Below are positions 16,957-25,418 of a stretch of 64,000 nucleotides of DNA, in pieces. This stretch comes from Serratia liquefaciens (GTDB lineage Bacteria > Pseudomonadota > Gammaproteobacteria > Enterobacterales > Enterobacteriaceae). The stretch spans positions 167,823 to 231,822 of the forward strand of contig JAAXZN010000050.1 in NCBI GenBank assembly GCA_012719855.1, written 5' to 3'. Every line of letters starts with the position of its first letter. Within the stretch, counting starts at the first letter, position 1. A model generated the notes under the pieces. That model saw nothing but the letters and a program-made list of their open reading frames with translations. It did not search any database and was not told the origin of the DNA. A program made the translations under genes and the position numbers.

Positions 16957-17877
16957 GTCGCCCTCCGTTTGGTGGTTTGGTGCAGGTTGTCCCTGCGGAG
17001 TAAATAAGGATTTAACTTTGTTGGCGACGACCGTCACCCAGGACTCTTGGCGCGCTACCGGTGTGCCTGTATCGTCAAAGGTGATCTTCCCGCCGTCAGA
17101 GGAATAACCGTAAACCTGCGCGGTTCCGCCATTACGCATGATTACGACTTGCGAATCGGTAAAGTCAGCAACCCACGCGTACTCATTTTCACCAGGCGCA
17201 AATTTTGCTTTCGCGGCCCTATCAAGCCGCAATTCGCGATCACGATAAGACTCACCCACCAACGCACCAGAATTAGCCTTGAGCGGCGTCGCAAGGTCGG
17301 CGTTAACCATCAGACCAACGCCCTGCTCAGGAGTCGCTGCACCTACCTCATGCAACAGAATGGCGTCGTGATCCATGCCGTGAATTTTCGCTACCCATTT
17401 GGCACCGGTAGACTTCTGCTGCTCGTTTGGCTCCAACTGGTCAAGGAATACCGCTACGCTTGTATGAATCGGGGGAACGTCTTCACCACGCTCAATTGCA
17501 GCGACACGTTCGATCAGTTCCCTGCCGCCTTCGCTTTGATTGGCGGTCTGGGTATCCACCCATTTTTCCAGGTAAATTCGGTTGCCTGATTTTTTAACGT
17601 TCCTGTTCCAAGCGCCGATATGGCCCTGGTTGATACCTTCAGGAGAAAAGGCGGAGATGAACGCGCCGTTGAGTTGCGGATGCCCTAATGGTGCCAGGGT
17701 GCCTTCCAGCCCTGCGTAATGAGCATCTATTTCGCTTGCCGTATAGAGACCGTCATTCATGACGACGTTTGCCGGTAGCGTGTAGCTTGGCAAAATAAGA
17801 TGTTCGCGCCCGTTGTACGTCTCACGACGGATAGCCTGACTGTTTACCTTGGTGGTTACGTTAACTTGAACTTTCAT
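16612..17877 (-). CDS. Capsid maturation protease fused to scaffold (DUF2213)
   Basis: 421 residues. The N-terminal 210 resemble the DUF2213 prohead protease family (GHPQLNG at about 65, HTSVAVFL near 139, HEVGAATPEQG near 176). The C-terminal 115 residues are a charged coiled coil typical of scaffold. An internal start at 16956 yields the scaffold alone, as in lambda C/Nu3. It cleaves scaffold and coat during head maturation. Confidence 0.75.
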   Translation of the reverse strand: MKVQVNVTTKVNSQAIRRETYNGREHLILPSYTLPANVVMNDGLYTASEIDAHYAGLEGTLAPLGHPQLNGAFISAFSPEGINQGHIGAWNRNVKKSGNRIYLEKWVDTQTANQSEGGRELIERVAAIERGEDVPPIHTSVAVFLDQLEPNEQQKSTGAKWVAKIHGMDHDAILLHEVGAATPEQGVGLMVNADLATPLKANSGALVGESYRDRELRLDRAAKAKFAPGENEYAWVADFTDSQVVIMRNGGTAQVYGYSSDGGKITFDDTGTPVARQESWVTVVANKVKSLFTPQGQPAPNHQTEGDMPLTTEEKQELITEIGKGLAANFAEALKPITDKVDALQTNHNQLAETLTANSRAEEKTKREAVAKVHGDVVANALKGDALDVMFKSLGEAAPLAGNSGQQQQETGAPAADAYFK

Positions 17878-17880
17878 GGA

Positions 17881-18807
17881 TTAACCCTCTGCCCATTTGT
17901 AGCCTCTCTCCTTCATGTCACTTAGCGTCTGCTTGGCTTTATCGATGACAGAAGGGGTGAGAGGATTCCCTTTTTCATCCACCAGCACGGAAATCTGAGA
18001 GCACTTGCAGTTGATGGCGTTGCCGTTTTTGGTGTACCACTCCCTAACCTCATCTTGTGTGTACAGATGAGCATGCCTGGCGGCGTGTGTGGCGCGGGTC
18101 GTGGGGCTTAGTGCAGAGATGTGCATCAGCTTTGTTTTGATGCCGTAGCGGTCTTGAGCGTCTTGTGCTTCGTCCCAGCGAGCGCGCCGGAGTGCGGTGG
18201 TGATTTCCGTTCTGGCGATACGATTAGCACGCCGGGTTTCAATGCCGGTTTGCTCGTTCAGGTTTTTAGCTACGTCCCGCGGATTGAGCCCCCTGGCAAT
18301 GCCATCTGTCAGAATGCGTGCCATATCGCTTTTAACCTGAGCACTGAGCCCTTTCATCTCTTCGAACTCACGCGCTCTAACCAGAATCAGGCGAAGTTGA
18401 TATGGCTCGCTCAACAGGATATTGGGAACATCCTGCTGACCGGCAGCATAAGCAGAGGATTGCTGGGAAAGGTTGTAATATTCCTGAGCGGTGCCACGCT
18501 GGTATGCCACGGAAACGTAGCGCCCAAAGAACCAGAGGTTAAACTCCCCGCCTTCCAACAAAATGTCATCCACCAGCGCCTCTCCGTTCTGCAGCAACAT
18601 TGAGAGAAGGCCCTGATCAAGTCGGAAGGTATAACGTTCGTTGACTACTGGTTCTGAGGGGATCCGGTGAAGAATATCGATGTAGCCTTTCGTTATCAGC
18701 TTCATGCGTTTTGCAAACTCACGCATGGCACCTCGCTCAAGCTTATCGACTCCAGTGGGGTCTTTGATGTTACTCGGCAGTATTGGAGGCTTAGGTTTCC
18801 TCGTCAT
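17881..18807 (-). CDS. Minor head protein, SPP1 gp7 / Mu F-like
   Basis: 308 residues from the ATG at 18807, which overlaps the portal stop by 17 bp and has GGAG upstream. The C-terminal third (ARTEITTALRRARWDEAQ, TRATHAARHAH, NGNAINCKCSQ) is the conserved F-like head morphogenesis domain with its RTE, R-x-H and C-x-C features. Such proteins are packaged in a few copies and help DNA ejection. Confidence 0.85.
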   Translation of the reverse strand: MTRKPKPPILPSNIKDPTGVDKLERGAMREFAKRMKLITKGYIDILHRIPSEPVVNERYTFRLDQGLLSMLLQNGEALVDDILLEGGEFNLWFFGRYVSVAYQRGTAQEYYNLSQQSSAYAAGQQDVPNILLSEPYQLRLILVRAREFEEMKGLSAQVKSDMARILTDGIARGLNPRDVAKNLNEQTGIETRRANRIARTEITTALRRARWDEAQDAQDRYGIKTKLMHISALSPTTRATHAARHAHLYTQDEVREWYTKNGNAINCKCSQISVLVDEKGNPLTPSVIDKAKQTLSDMKERGYKWAEG

Positions 18808-20119
18808 CCCCTGTTTCTCCAAGCGGATTACCGCTTTCGGTCTCGAATCCTGCAGCAGTTCGAACTTCGTCACCACTGAATGGGGCCACGTCTCCACTTT
18901 CCACCATGGCCTTGTTCACCTCAGCCATAGTTTTGGAGTCTGCCAGGCGTTCAGCGCGCGTCTGCTGATTGAGGTCATCCCAGATAACCGTCTTCTGTCC
19001 AACTGAATCGATAATGTTCAGGTCAATCAGCTTGTCGCAGAAGTCCTCAATTTCGAACGACAGATCGCCGCGGCGGCTCTGGCAGCGACCGTTCATATAC
19101 TTCTGGTCTTCTGTGCTTGAGCGCTCAGCCTGTTGGTTCCCAACCAGTATCCGCGTCGGGATATCAACGCCAGCAGAGGCCGTCTGCAGGTTTACGTTAT
19201 AGGTCGGGCTGGGATCTGATACCGGGGAAACCAGAGAGGTTACACTGGCACCTTGAAGACTCATCAACACGTCGTTGCCGCGGTTCATCTCACGAGCTGC
19301 TTCGTTGAACTTGTCCTGCAACTCATCAACACTTACGCCATACATTGACGCGAGACTGCCAAAGTCGATCTCTTTGTCGAAGCTAAGAGCAAGCTGGCGC
19401 GCTGCGTTCTTCAGGAATGACTCGCCAGATCCGCCTTCTACTTTCTCCAGGCTGACGAAAGCGTTATACGCAGGCTCCAGGAAGCCAATAGCATCGTCGG
19501 TGTAGTCACCGAGGATAAATATTCGGTCAGGATGAATATCAACACGGCGGGTCGAACCATTCGACAGGCGTTCGGTGTACTGCCACATCTTCGGCTTGCC
19601 ATAGGTTTTCGAGTTGAGCCCACCATCCCATTCGCTAACATTCAGCGAACCCGCCCAGGCCACCGTAACTTTTTCAAGCCCGCGGCCTTTCGTTACTTCG
19701 ATGTTCCATGGCTTGTCGTCGCGAATATGCAACAGAATGCCAGAGTAACGACCTACAAGGCGTCTACGGTCAGCATCCGAAAAAGCTCTCCACAGCCGAT
19801 TCGAGAACACCTGTTTGAGTTTTTTCTCCCAGGCTGTTTCCTCGCGTTTCTCGTCTGACTTATCACCCTCAATAATTTCCGGGTTGGTTTGCCAGCACTT
19901 CCCCACCAGCTTTTCTACTGCGCCATGAGCAATGCCGCCACGGCGATAAAGCGAATAGAGGTTTTCATAAGTGATCTGGTCAGGAAAACCGTATTCACAC
20001 CATGCTGAACCGCGCTTGTTATCCAGGCCCATCGATGGCCCCAGCATCCCCATACGGGCACGCTCAATCCTGGCGTCGTTCAACGCGTGGTTGACGGCCA
20101 GTTGGAGGTTTTTATTCAT
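18791..20119 (-). CDS. Portal protein (DUF1073 type)
   Basis: 442 residues, beginning with a helix (LQLAVNHALNDARIERARMG) and containing the SLYRRGGIAHGAVEKLVGKCW block of the DUF1073/HI1409-like portal family. Located between the large terminase and the minor head protein, as expected. It forms the dodecameric DNA channel at the capsid vertex. Databases sometimes label this family after the anti-CBASS protein Acb1; position here says portal. Confidence 0.85.
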   Translation of the reverse strand: MNKNLQLAVNHALNDARIERARMGMLGPSMGLDNKRGSAWCEYGFPDQITYENLYSLYRRGGIAHGAVEKLVGKCWQTNPEIIEGDKSDEKREETAWEKKLKQVFSNRLWRAFSDADRRRLVGRYSGILLHIRDDKPWNIEVTKGRGLEKVTVAWAGSLNVSEWDGGLNSKTYGKPKMWQYTERLSNGSTRRVDIHPDRIFILGDYTDDAIGFLEPAYNAFVSLEKVEGGSGESFLKNAARQLALSFDKEIDFGSLASMYGVSVDELQDKFNEAAREMNRGNDVLMSLQGASVTSLVSPVSDPSPTYNVNLQTASAGVDIPTRILVGNQQAERSSTEDQKYMNGRCQSRRGDLSFEIEDFCDKLIDLNIIDSVGQKTVIWDDLNQQTRAERLADSKTMAEVNKAMVESGDVAPFSGDEVRTAAGFETESGNPLGETGDDEET

Positions 20120-20140
20120 GTTGATTCCGTTGTGGGGTTA

Positions 20141-21454
20141 TTACCGGAGGCGTTTAGGGAGCATCATTCCCATACTCTGAGGTTTGTGTTTGATATACCC
20201 GTCTAATCCATATCGAACACCATCCCAGCAGTGGTTGTTCTTATCTTCTATCACTGGCAGTACTTCACCCGTAGTCCTATCGGTCTTGTATGAGTACAGG
20301 CGAGCTTCCTTCGCTGTTTCTTTGCAGCGTGGATGAATGATGATCTGCTTAAAGCCTCTGAGGCAGGTTATGCCATCCTCAACACTGCCAGACCACTTCT
20401 GAGCTGCAGCGATGTTGAAGCCTTGCGCCTTGATATGGCTAATAGTTTCAGGTCGTGAGTTGTCAGCCTTGATCGGCCATTTCCGCGCCTGAGGTATGCC
20501 TGGGAATTTCGCCTCGTCAGTGACCTTCCAGTCTTCAATCTGCTTAGGCTTCGCACCATCGATTCCTGCGTAAAACTTCCACATGTCATCCAGCTCGACA
20601 CCGTGGCCGTAAGCCTCGTATTCGATGTACAGATTGCTGTTGAGAATGAACATGCGGATAAGCGTGCTCGGGTCTTTCGCAAAACCGAAGTCCCCGCCGA
20701 ATAACAGCCGTTCGGCCTGTTCCCATAAGTCATCAGCAAAGCTTTGGACAACATACTTATTCGCCAGTACCTGCTTATCGGAGTTTTCGAGGTAAGCACC
20801 TTCCCATATCCACGCGTAATCGGCGTAATCGAGGTTTTCAAGGTCTTCCCGTCTTTCCTCTTCTAGCACTTCAGGGAACCACGGATTGTCGCTAAAGTTC
20901 ATCTCGACAATCATCGAACTTTTCGGCGGATTCTTTCTGAAAAGTTTATCGGTAGCGCTACCGTCTTTCTCCGGGTTCCATGTCACCCAAATTTCTGAGC
21001 CTTTTTCACGTACAGTCGGCCTAAGTTTCTTCCAGGCTGTTGCAGATACCGACTCAGCCTCATCTACCCAGGCTACCAGAATTCGCGCTTTAGACTTGAT
21101 GCTGTCGAGATTATGGCGCAGACCGCAAAACACATAGCTGACATTGCGATTTTTGGTGCGAATGTACTTTTCACCAATATCGAAGTAGTCATCCAGCCAA
21201 GGCACTGACCTGATCGCCTGCTTAACTTCCTCCATGGATGACTCTTCCAGAGAGTTCATAAACTCGCGCGCGCAGAGAATGACCCCGCTTAACCCGCTTT
21301 CTGCTGCCTGGTAGGCTTTGACTGCGCTCATCAGTGCAAACGTGCGCGTCTTGGCCGAACCACGCCCACCATGAGCACAGCGGTAACGAATCCCCTCCGT
21401 AGCGAAAACAGGTACAAGTTTGGCGGGGATTTGTAGGTCAACCTGGCTTTCCAT
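20141..21454 (-). CDS. Terminase large subunit
   Basis: 437 residues. Walker A GGRGSAKTR (about 30-38), Walker B ILVAWVDEAE (about 125-134), and nuclease acidic clusters FGGDFGFAKDPS and HCWDGVRYGLDG near the C-terminus. The order ATPase-nuclease is that of PBSX/Terminase_3-type packaging motors. It overlaps the small subunit gene by 17 bp. Confidence 0.92.
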   Translation of the reverse strand: MESQVDLQIPAKLVPVFATEGIRYRCAHGGRGSAKTRTFALMSAVKAYQAAESGLSGVILCAREFMNSLEESSMEEVKQAIRSVPWLDDYFDIGEKYIRTKNRNVSYVFCGLRHNLDSIKSKARILVAWVDEAESVSATAWKKLRPTVREKGSEIWVTWNPEKDGSATDKLFRKNPPKSSMIVEMNFSDNPWFPEVLEEERREDLENLDYADYAWIWEGAYLENSDKQVLANKYVVQSFADDLWEQAERLLFGGDFGFAKDPSTLIRMFILNSNLYIEYEAYGHGVELDDMWKFYAGIDGAKPKQIEDWKVTDEAKFPGIPQARKWPIKADNSRPETISHIKAQGFNIAAAQKWSGSVEDGITCLRGFKQIIIHPRCKETAKEARLYSYKTDRTTGEVLPVIEDKNNHCWDGVRYGLDGYIKHKPQSMGMMLPKRLR

Positions 21455-21905
21455 TAGTTGGTTCTACTCCCACCAGTCTGATTGTCGTTGGCCTCGGCGT
21501 CATGCTCCCGTCAGGGCTGGTGTGCTCTACCTTTTGTTTATTGCTATAGGCTTCACCAACCTCTTTAGCCGCCTGCTCCATTAGCTGAGCAGTCATCCCG
21601 TAGTTCTTTACTTTCTCGGTATTGGCCGCCATGCGGTCGAGAACCCGCAACCGGTAAGCCTTATTGGCTATCGGAATATCTGATATTTCGCTCTGGAAGC
21701 GCTCGCGGGTGACACTAAATAGATCTACCCATTTCTTGGCTAAACCTTTTCCGCTAACCTTTGTTGGATCATGTGATTCAACCTGCTGTCGCGTTACAGC
21801 TAAGCTAAACTCTTTTTGGACAGAAGCTACTACTTGAGACGGTGCATCAAACGATGCAAGTGACTGGATAATGAAGGCTTTTACCTCTGATTTTAGTGCG
21901 GCCAT
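21438..21905 (-). CDS. Terminase small subunit (DUF2280 type)
   Basis: 155 residues. N-terminal helix-turn-helix region (LASFDAPSQVVASVQKEF, VTRQQVESHDP) and the following KWVDLFSVTRERF block match DUF2280 phage proteins, which act as DNA-recognising small terminase subunits. Directly upstream of and overlapping the large subunit. Confidence 0.8.
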   Translation of the reverse strand: MAALKSEVKAFIIQSLASFDAPSQVVASVQKEFSLAVTRQQVESHDPTKVSGKGLAKKWVDLFSVTRERFQSEISDIPIANKAYRLRVLDRMAANTEKVKNYGMTAQLMEQAAKEVGEAYSNKQKVEHTSPDGSMTPRPTTIRLVGVEPTNGKPG

Positions 21906-21936
21906 ATTTCACCATCCGTCCTAACCTGTCCAAAAT

Positions 21937-22587
21937 TTACGCCAGTCGCAGCATGCAAGTCCCGCATGCCCTGGCAATGTTTAGGTGCGCCACCTCCGCA
22001 GGCTTATTTGCCGCATCAACCAGTTCCTGAACTTCTACGCTGGCCCCATACCGACGAACCACACCAACAAACTCTTCAACGTCGTGTCCGCGCAGCTTGA
22101 GCACCGGTTGGCCTTCCTTGTTGAATTTTGGTGCACCGAAATCGTCTGTCGCCTGCGCGATGTGGTACAGCTCATGCTCTACCAGGGCGCAGAACTCGGC
22201 ATCAGAGCACTGAGCGCAGTAATCTGCCGCCAGCGTGACGATGAACTTCGGCACATCGCCGAACCATTCATGCATCTGCTGCTCCATCCTGGCCTTTTGC
22301 CAACCACCGGCACGCATAGCCACCTCTTCAGCCTGCCCGAGCACATAGCGCCCTTTCTTCTCGAACGCGGATGAGGCCCACATAAACCGCATATCGGCAT
22401 CCATCAGGTGAGAATGGTCAGGGTTGTGCAGGCTGCCGGTGTCACTCAGGATTTGGCTATGTACCCACTCCTGCACTTCATTTGCTGGAACAAGGCCGAT
22501 GTATGGCATCAGTTGATGTGACTCTATGAACTGCAGGGGCGGATGTGGCCGCCGGTCATGGCTTTCATCCGGCATTTGCTTTGCCAT
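21937..22587 (-). CDS. Putative phage metallopeptidase
   Basis: 216 residues. The zinc-binding motif HELYHI (about 138-143) and the upstream block FIVTLAADYC identify a phage-specific putative metallopeptidase family commonly found next to the terminase. Cys-rich C-terminus (ARACGTCMLRLA). Substrate unknown. ATG preceded by AGGAG. Confidence 0.75.
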   Translation of the reverse strand: MAKQMPDESHDRRPHPPLQFIESHQLMPYIGLVPANEVQEWVHSQILSDTGSLHNPDHSHLMDADMRFMWASSAFEKKGRYVLGQAEEVAMRAGGWQKARMEQQMHEWFGDVPKFIVTLAADYCAQCSDAEFCALVEHELYHIAQATDDFGAPKFNKEGQPVLKLRGHDVEEFVGVVRRYGASVEVQELVDAANKPAEVAHLNIARACGTCMLRLA

Positions 22588-22651
22588 GGCTTTCTCCTGC
22601 TGGTTGTCATTAGCATTGAATTAGCCACTCACTGAATGGCTGCTGCGATGC

Positions 22652-22900
22652 TCACTCTGCCGATGGCTCAAAGAGCATCAGAGCTTCTTTGCTTTCTTGA
22701 ACTGCCTTTGCGGTGCGTGAAATAACATCGCTGTAATCCATGGCAAAGCGGTTGTATTGCTTTTCAAAAAGCTCAGCTTTAACCGGATCATCATCTACAA
22801 ATTTAATGGCGCTGGCAGCTGCTGCGGTATCGTAACTAACAAGGGTCAAGAGCTTGAGGCGGATACTCTGCGCCTGGGTAATTTCTTTCGTTTCGGACAT
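22652..22900 (-). CDS. Small phage protein, 82 aa (DUF2560-like)
   Basis: Acidic helical protein with the pattern TQAQSIRLKLLTLVSYDTAAAASAI..., similar in size and layout to DUF2560 phage proteins. Separated from its upstream neighbour by a terminator hairpin. Function unknown. Confidence 0.55.
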   Translation of the reverse strand: MSETKEITQAQSIRLKLLTLVSYDTAAAASAIKFVDDDPVKAELFEKQYNRFAMDYSDVISRTAKAVQESKEALMLFEPSAE

Positions 22901-22923
22901 TTAAAATCTCCAGATTACAGGCA

Positions 22924-22946
22924 TAAAAAAACCCGCCGTAGCGGGT
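22924..22946 (-). terminator. Intrinsic terminator in late operon
   Basis: Minus-strand stem ACCCGC / GCGGGT, 4-nt loop, seven T. Located between the genes at 22963-23217 and 22652-22900. Confidence 0.75.
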
Positions 22947-22962
22947 CGTTATCGAAGTTCTG

Positions 22963-23217
22963 TTACTTCTTACCGTTGGCTTCTGCCATTTGCAGATAAA
23001 CCGGCGCGGAACCGTTAGGTAGCCTTTTGCTCACCTCTCGGTAATGCGCTACACGCTCACGGAAGTATTCACGCAGATGCTCCGGCTGCTCTCGCTCCAC
23101 CTGCTCAGCGATAACCGGCTGGTTCATGCGCTCTTTGTACGCTACGCCTGACGCTGCAAGGTCAACGTTCACCTTGTCCATTTCTTCTTTTGGCAGATTG
23201 CCAAGATTGTATGACAT
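22963..23217 (-). CDS. Uncharacterised small phage protein, 84 aa
   Basis: Charged helical protein ([27 protein letters not shown]). A very strong AGGAGG ribosome binding site lies 4 bp before the ATG but is half of a perfect hairpin (23221-23240). No family recognised. Confidence 0.6.
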   Translation of the reverse strand: MSYNLGNLPKEEMDKVNVDLAASGVAYKERMNQPVIAEQVEREQPEHLREYFRERVAHYREVSKRLPNGSAPVYLQMAEANGKK

Positions 23218-23220
23218 GGG

Positions 23221-23240
23221 ATCCTCCTATTGGGGAGGAT
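23221..23240 (-). promoter_or_regulatory. Hairpin enclosing the ribosome binding site
   Basis: ATCCTCC and GGAGGAT arms (7 bp, perfect) with a 6-nt loop on the minus strand. The 3' arm is the ribosome binding site of the 84-residue gene, so the fold would block ribosome access. No T-run follows, so it is not a terminator. Confidence 0.5.
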
Positions 23241-23339
23241 TATACAACAGTAATATCAATTGCACTCATTGAATGATTTTTTCCACTACCATTTAACTTA
23301 AAATACGTTACCTTTCAAAATTAACGTTGAGGAAATTTT

Positions 23340-23900
23340 TCATCCGATTTTTACAAGACCTGAAAACATATAGTTCTGGACCTCCATTCCTTCACCCAAT
23401 CGCTTCTCTATATCAGCATCCCCTTTGATTTTCTCTAACCATTCATCATATGCCAAACAAAAATTATCACAAAAAACTATAGCACTCAGTTGCAATACGC
23501 CCTGAATTAAATTCCTATCAGCCATTGTGTGAGAGAAGTGAAACTTATGGCCTTTTACCTCATTCGTTCCGGTATGCAAGACCGCGTTTCTTAATTTCCA
23601 GCACATCTCATCAGTAAAAGCCAAACTCCCAACACCCTGTAATTTTAGCATATTAACAAACCCTTCATCCATCCCATCCAATACGTGTGGGGTAGTGACT
23701 TTCATTAATTCATATTTATTGTCAGGAGCGTAATATTTATTTAGATTTTCTCGAAACCATCTTTTATATCTAACGCCATTTTTTTCTTTTGGCGTTTCGA
23801 TTGCCCCACATATATCTGGCAACGCCAAAGCTAAAAACAATGCGCCAAAATAGTTCTCGCTTTCAATAGAGATCTTTATTGCTTTAACTATCGGTTCCAT
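23340..23900 (-). CDS. HEPN-like protein, phage cargo
   Basis: 186 residues from the ATG at 23900; the longer TTG frame begins upstream of the promoter -10. Residues 100-112 hold WKLRNAVLH, an R-N-x3-H motif (Arg104-His109) typical of HEPN ribonuclease-fold proteins, preceded by the block LALALPDICGAIE seen in a widespread uncharacterised HEPN-like family. AT-rich compared with neighbours, own promoter, inserted between lysis and terminase genes. Probably an exclusion or abortive-infection cargo. Confidence 0.6.
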   Translation of the reverse strand: MEPIVKAIKISIESENYFGALFLALALPDICGAIETPKEKNGVRYKRWFRENLNKYYAPDNKYELMKVTTPHVLDGMDEGFVNMLKLQGVGSLAFTDEMCWKLRNAVLHTGTNEVKGHKFHFSHTMADRNLIQGVLQLSAIVFCDNFCLAYDEWLEKIKGDADIEKRLGEGMEVQNYMFSGLVKIG

Positions 23901-23929
23901 TATGATTTTCACTTTTTTGAATTTACACA

Positions 23930-23958
23930 ATGATAACAATAGTCATATTTTTTGTAAA
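23930..23958 (-). promoter_or_regulatory. Sigma-70 promoter of HEPN-like gene
   Basis: Minus strand TTTACA, 17 bp, TATCAT (5 of 6 at both boxes). Transcription would start near 23923, giving a short leader before the ATG at 23900. Confidence 0.6.
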
Positions 23959-24010
23959 CGCTCATTTTATAGTATTAATAATGCTGCATAGTTACATGCT
24001 TGTTATCTAA

Positions 24011-24529
24011 TTAAAACCGGCGTATTTCTAGTAGCTGGTTATTCGCCTTGTCGAGCGCAGCCAGCAACGGGGCAATCCACAGCACCGCCTGACAGTATGT
24101 CAGCGGACCGGAGGCAGTGGTGCCAGCACCGGTTGCGTCAGCGTCGCCGGTATCGGCTGGCATTGCGCGGGAACGTAAACGGTGCGTGTAGTTGAGCAGC
24201 CCACCAGCAATAGCGGTAGGCACAGCCAAATCGCACGTTGGCTGATTCTTGAGGATCGTCCGGTATTCAATTTCTTTCCCCTGGGTGGCCGCGTCGGTAG
24301 TTATGCCGTACTGACTTGCAGTAGTGCTGATTTCGTTGGCGCGCTGGAACTGAAACGCCTGGGTAGCAATGGTGGTCGCCTGCAGGCTGTTATCGCTTTG
24401 CAACTGCTTAACCTGTACACCAGCCTCTACAGCGTTTCCGTGAAAGTAGAACGCCAGCCTGCCAGCAACAATCAACGCCACCAGCAACAGACCGATCGCC
24501 ATCGTGCGAATGCTGAATGAGGTGTTCAT
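24011..24529 (-). CDS. Inner-membrane spanin (Rz-like)
   Basis: 172 residues. One N-terminal membrane anchor (about 9-28, IGLLLVALIVAGRLAF) followed by a periplasmic helical region and an Ala/Gly-rich part. It follows holin and endolysin genes and encloses a nested Rz1 in another frame, which fixes the identification. Spanins fuse inner and outer membranes in the last step of lysis. The start overlaps the endolysin stop by 4 bp. Confidence 0.8.
   Translation of the reverse strand: MNTSFSIRTMAIGLLLVALIVAGRLAFYFHGNAVEAGVQVKQLQSDNSLQATTIATQAFQFQRANEISTTASQYGITTDAATQGKEIEYRTILKNQPTCDLAVPTAIAGGLLNYTHRLRSRAMPADTGDADATGAGTTASGPLTYCQAVLWIAPLLAALDKANNQLLEIRRF
24100..24270 (-). CDS. Outer-membrane spanin lipoprotein (Rz1), nested in Rz
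   Basis: 56 residues read in a different frame inside Rz. Start is a TTG at 24270 with AGGGGA about 6 bp upstream; there is no ATG after the in-frame stop at 24301. Signal LPLLLVGC is a lipobox (Cys25); the mature 32 residues are Pro-rich (QPIPATLTQPVLAPLPPVR), the hallmark of Rz1. It anchors in the outer membrane and pairs with Rz. Confidence 0.8.
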   Translation of the reverse strand: MNTGRSSRISQRAIWLCLPLLLVGCSTTRTVYVPAQCQPIPATLTQPVLAPLPPVR

Positions 24530-24960
24530 GACAAAAACATCTCACGCTCTGCCGCACGACGCTTCACCAGCCCAGGCATAACCTTGCCACCAGAGTTTTT
24601 CCATTTGGGAAATTCATCCGCCGCGCCTTTTGTATCACCGGCGTTGAATTTCTTCACCAACGTTGAGCCTGCAAACGAAGATCCACCGATGTTGAATGCC
24701 AGCGATACCATTGCGTCAAATTGGTTCTGCGTCATTGGTTGCTTAATAGCGCCGTTTACCGTCAACTCAAACACGGCCAAGTCATCAGAAAGGTATTGCT
24801 CTGCCTGCTCCTGCGTGATGCGGTCACCCTGCTTCACGCCCTTGGTGTGGCCCCAGCCAATCGTCCACGGCTTGCCGCCAGTGCCGGGGTCTGGGTATGC
24901 CACCAGGCGAAGGGATTCAAACCCCTTGATGAAGCCGCGCCCCTTGTTGCTAATCTGCAT
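24526..24960 (-). CDS. Endolysin, GH24 phage lysozyme
   Basis: 144 residues from the ATG at 24960 (AGGAG upstream). Catalytic Glu in IKGFESLRL followed by YPDPGTGGKPWTIGWGHT, the E-x8-D-x5-T-like layout of T4-type lysozymes. No signal or SAR segment is seen, so release should depend on the upstream holin. Overlaps the holin gene by 11 bp. Confidence 0.9.
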   Translation of the reverse strand: MQISNKGRGFIKGFESLRLVAYPDPGTGGKPWTIGWGHTKGVKQGDRITQEQAEQYLSDDLAVFELTVNGAIKQPMTQNQFDAMVSLAFNIGGSSFAGSTLVKKFNAGDTKGAADEFPKWKNSGGKVMPGLVKRRAAEREMFLS

Positions 24961-25267
24961 TTGCTTCTCCTGATGCCTTATTAAGAAAACGTCTTTCCAA
25001 CGCCTTGATAAGCGAAGCACCAGACCAGCCAGCCATCCCGCAGACACCGCCCATCACCTCAGACGGCCAATCGTAATGCAGTGCAATCATCACCATGGTC
25101 AATCCAGCAAAGATAGACACGAAGAGTTGCAGAAACAGCGTGCGCCAGCTGAAGGCCTCGCCGTTCAACACCTTGAACGAGTAACTGGCTATGGCACCCA
25201 GCAGGGTCATACCAAACGCAATCAGCATTGATAGGATGTTGGGTTCGTTCTTCCAGGGCATTTTCAT
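24950..25267 (-). CDS. Class I holin, lambda S-like with dual start
   Basis: 105 residues with three hydrophobic segments (about 11-30, 42-62, 70-88) and a charged C-terminus. The protein opens MKMP as lambda S does; GGAGG is 2 bp from the first ATG and 8 bp from the second, so both holin and a two-residue-longer antiholin can be made. First gene of the lysis cassette. Confidence 0.85.
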   Translation of the reverse strand: MKMPWKNEPNILSMLIAFGMTLLGAIASYSFKVLNGEAFSWRTLFLQLFVSIFAGLTMVMIALHYDWPSEVMGGVCGMAGWSGASLIKALERRFLNKASGEANAD

Positions 25268-25389
25268 AACCTCCCCCTTCCGGGGCTCTTTCCCGGTGTC
25301 GGGTTATGGATAGGGATCAGCCACCAGCCGTAAACGAGTCGGCGATACGGGGTGTGCCAGGTGTGTGTCGGATGTTGGCTGGGGCTGAA

Positions 25390-25418
25390 AACGAGAAAAC
25401 CCCGCCGAAGCGAGGTTT
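25390..25418 (-). terminator. Terminator between Q gene and lysis genes (tR'-like)
   Basis: Minus-strand stem ACCTCGC / GCGGGGT with a TTCG tetraloop followed by TTTTCTCGTTTT. It lies 120 bp upstream of the holin and about 80 bp after the Q gene, the position of the late terminator that Q-modified polymerase reads through. The 25,268-25,496 gap holds this and presumably the late promoter, which I could not pin down. Confidence 0.7.
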
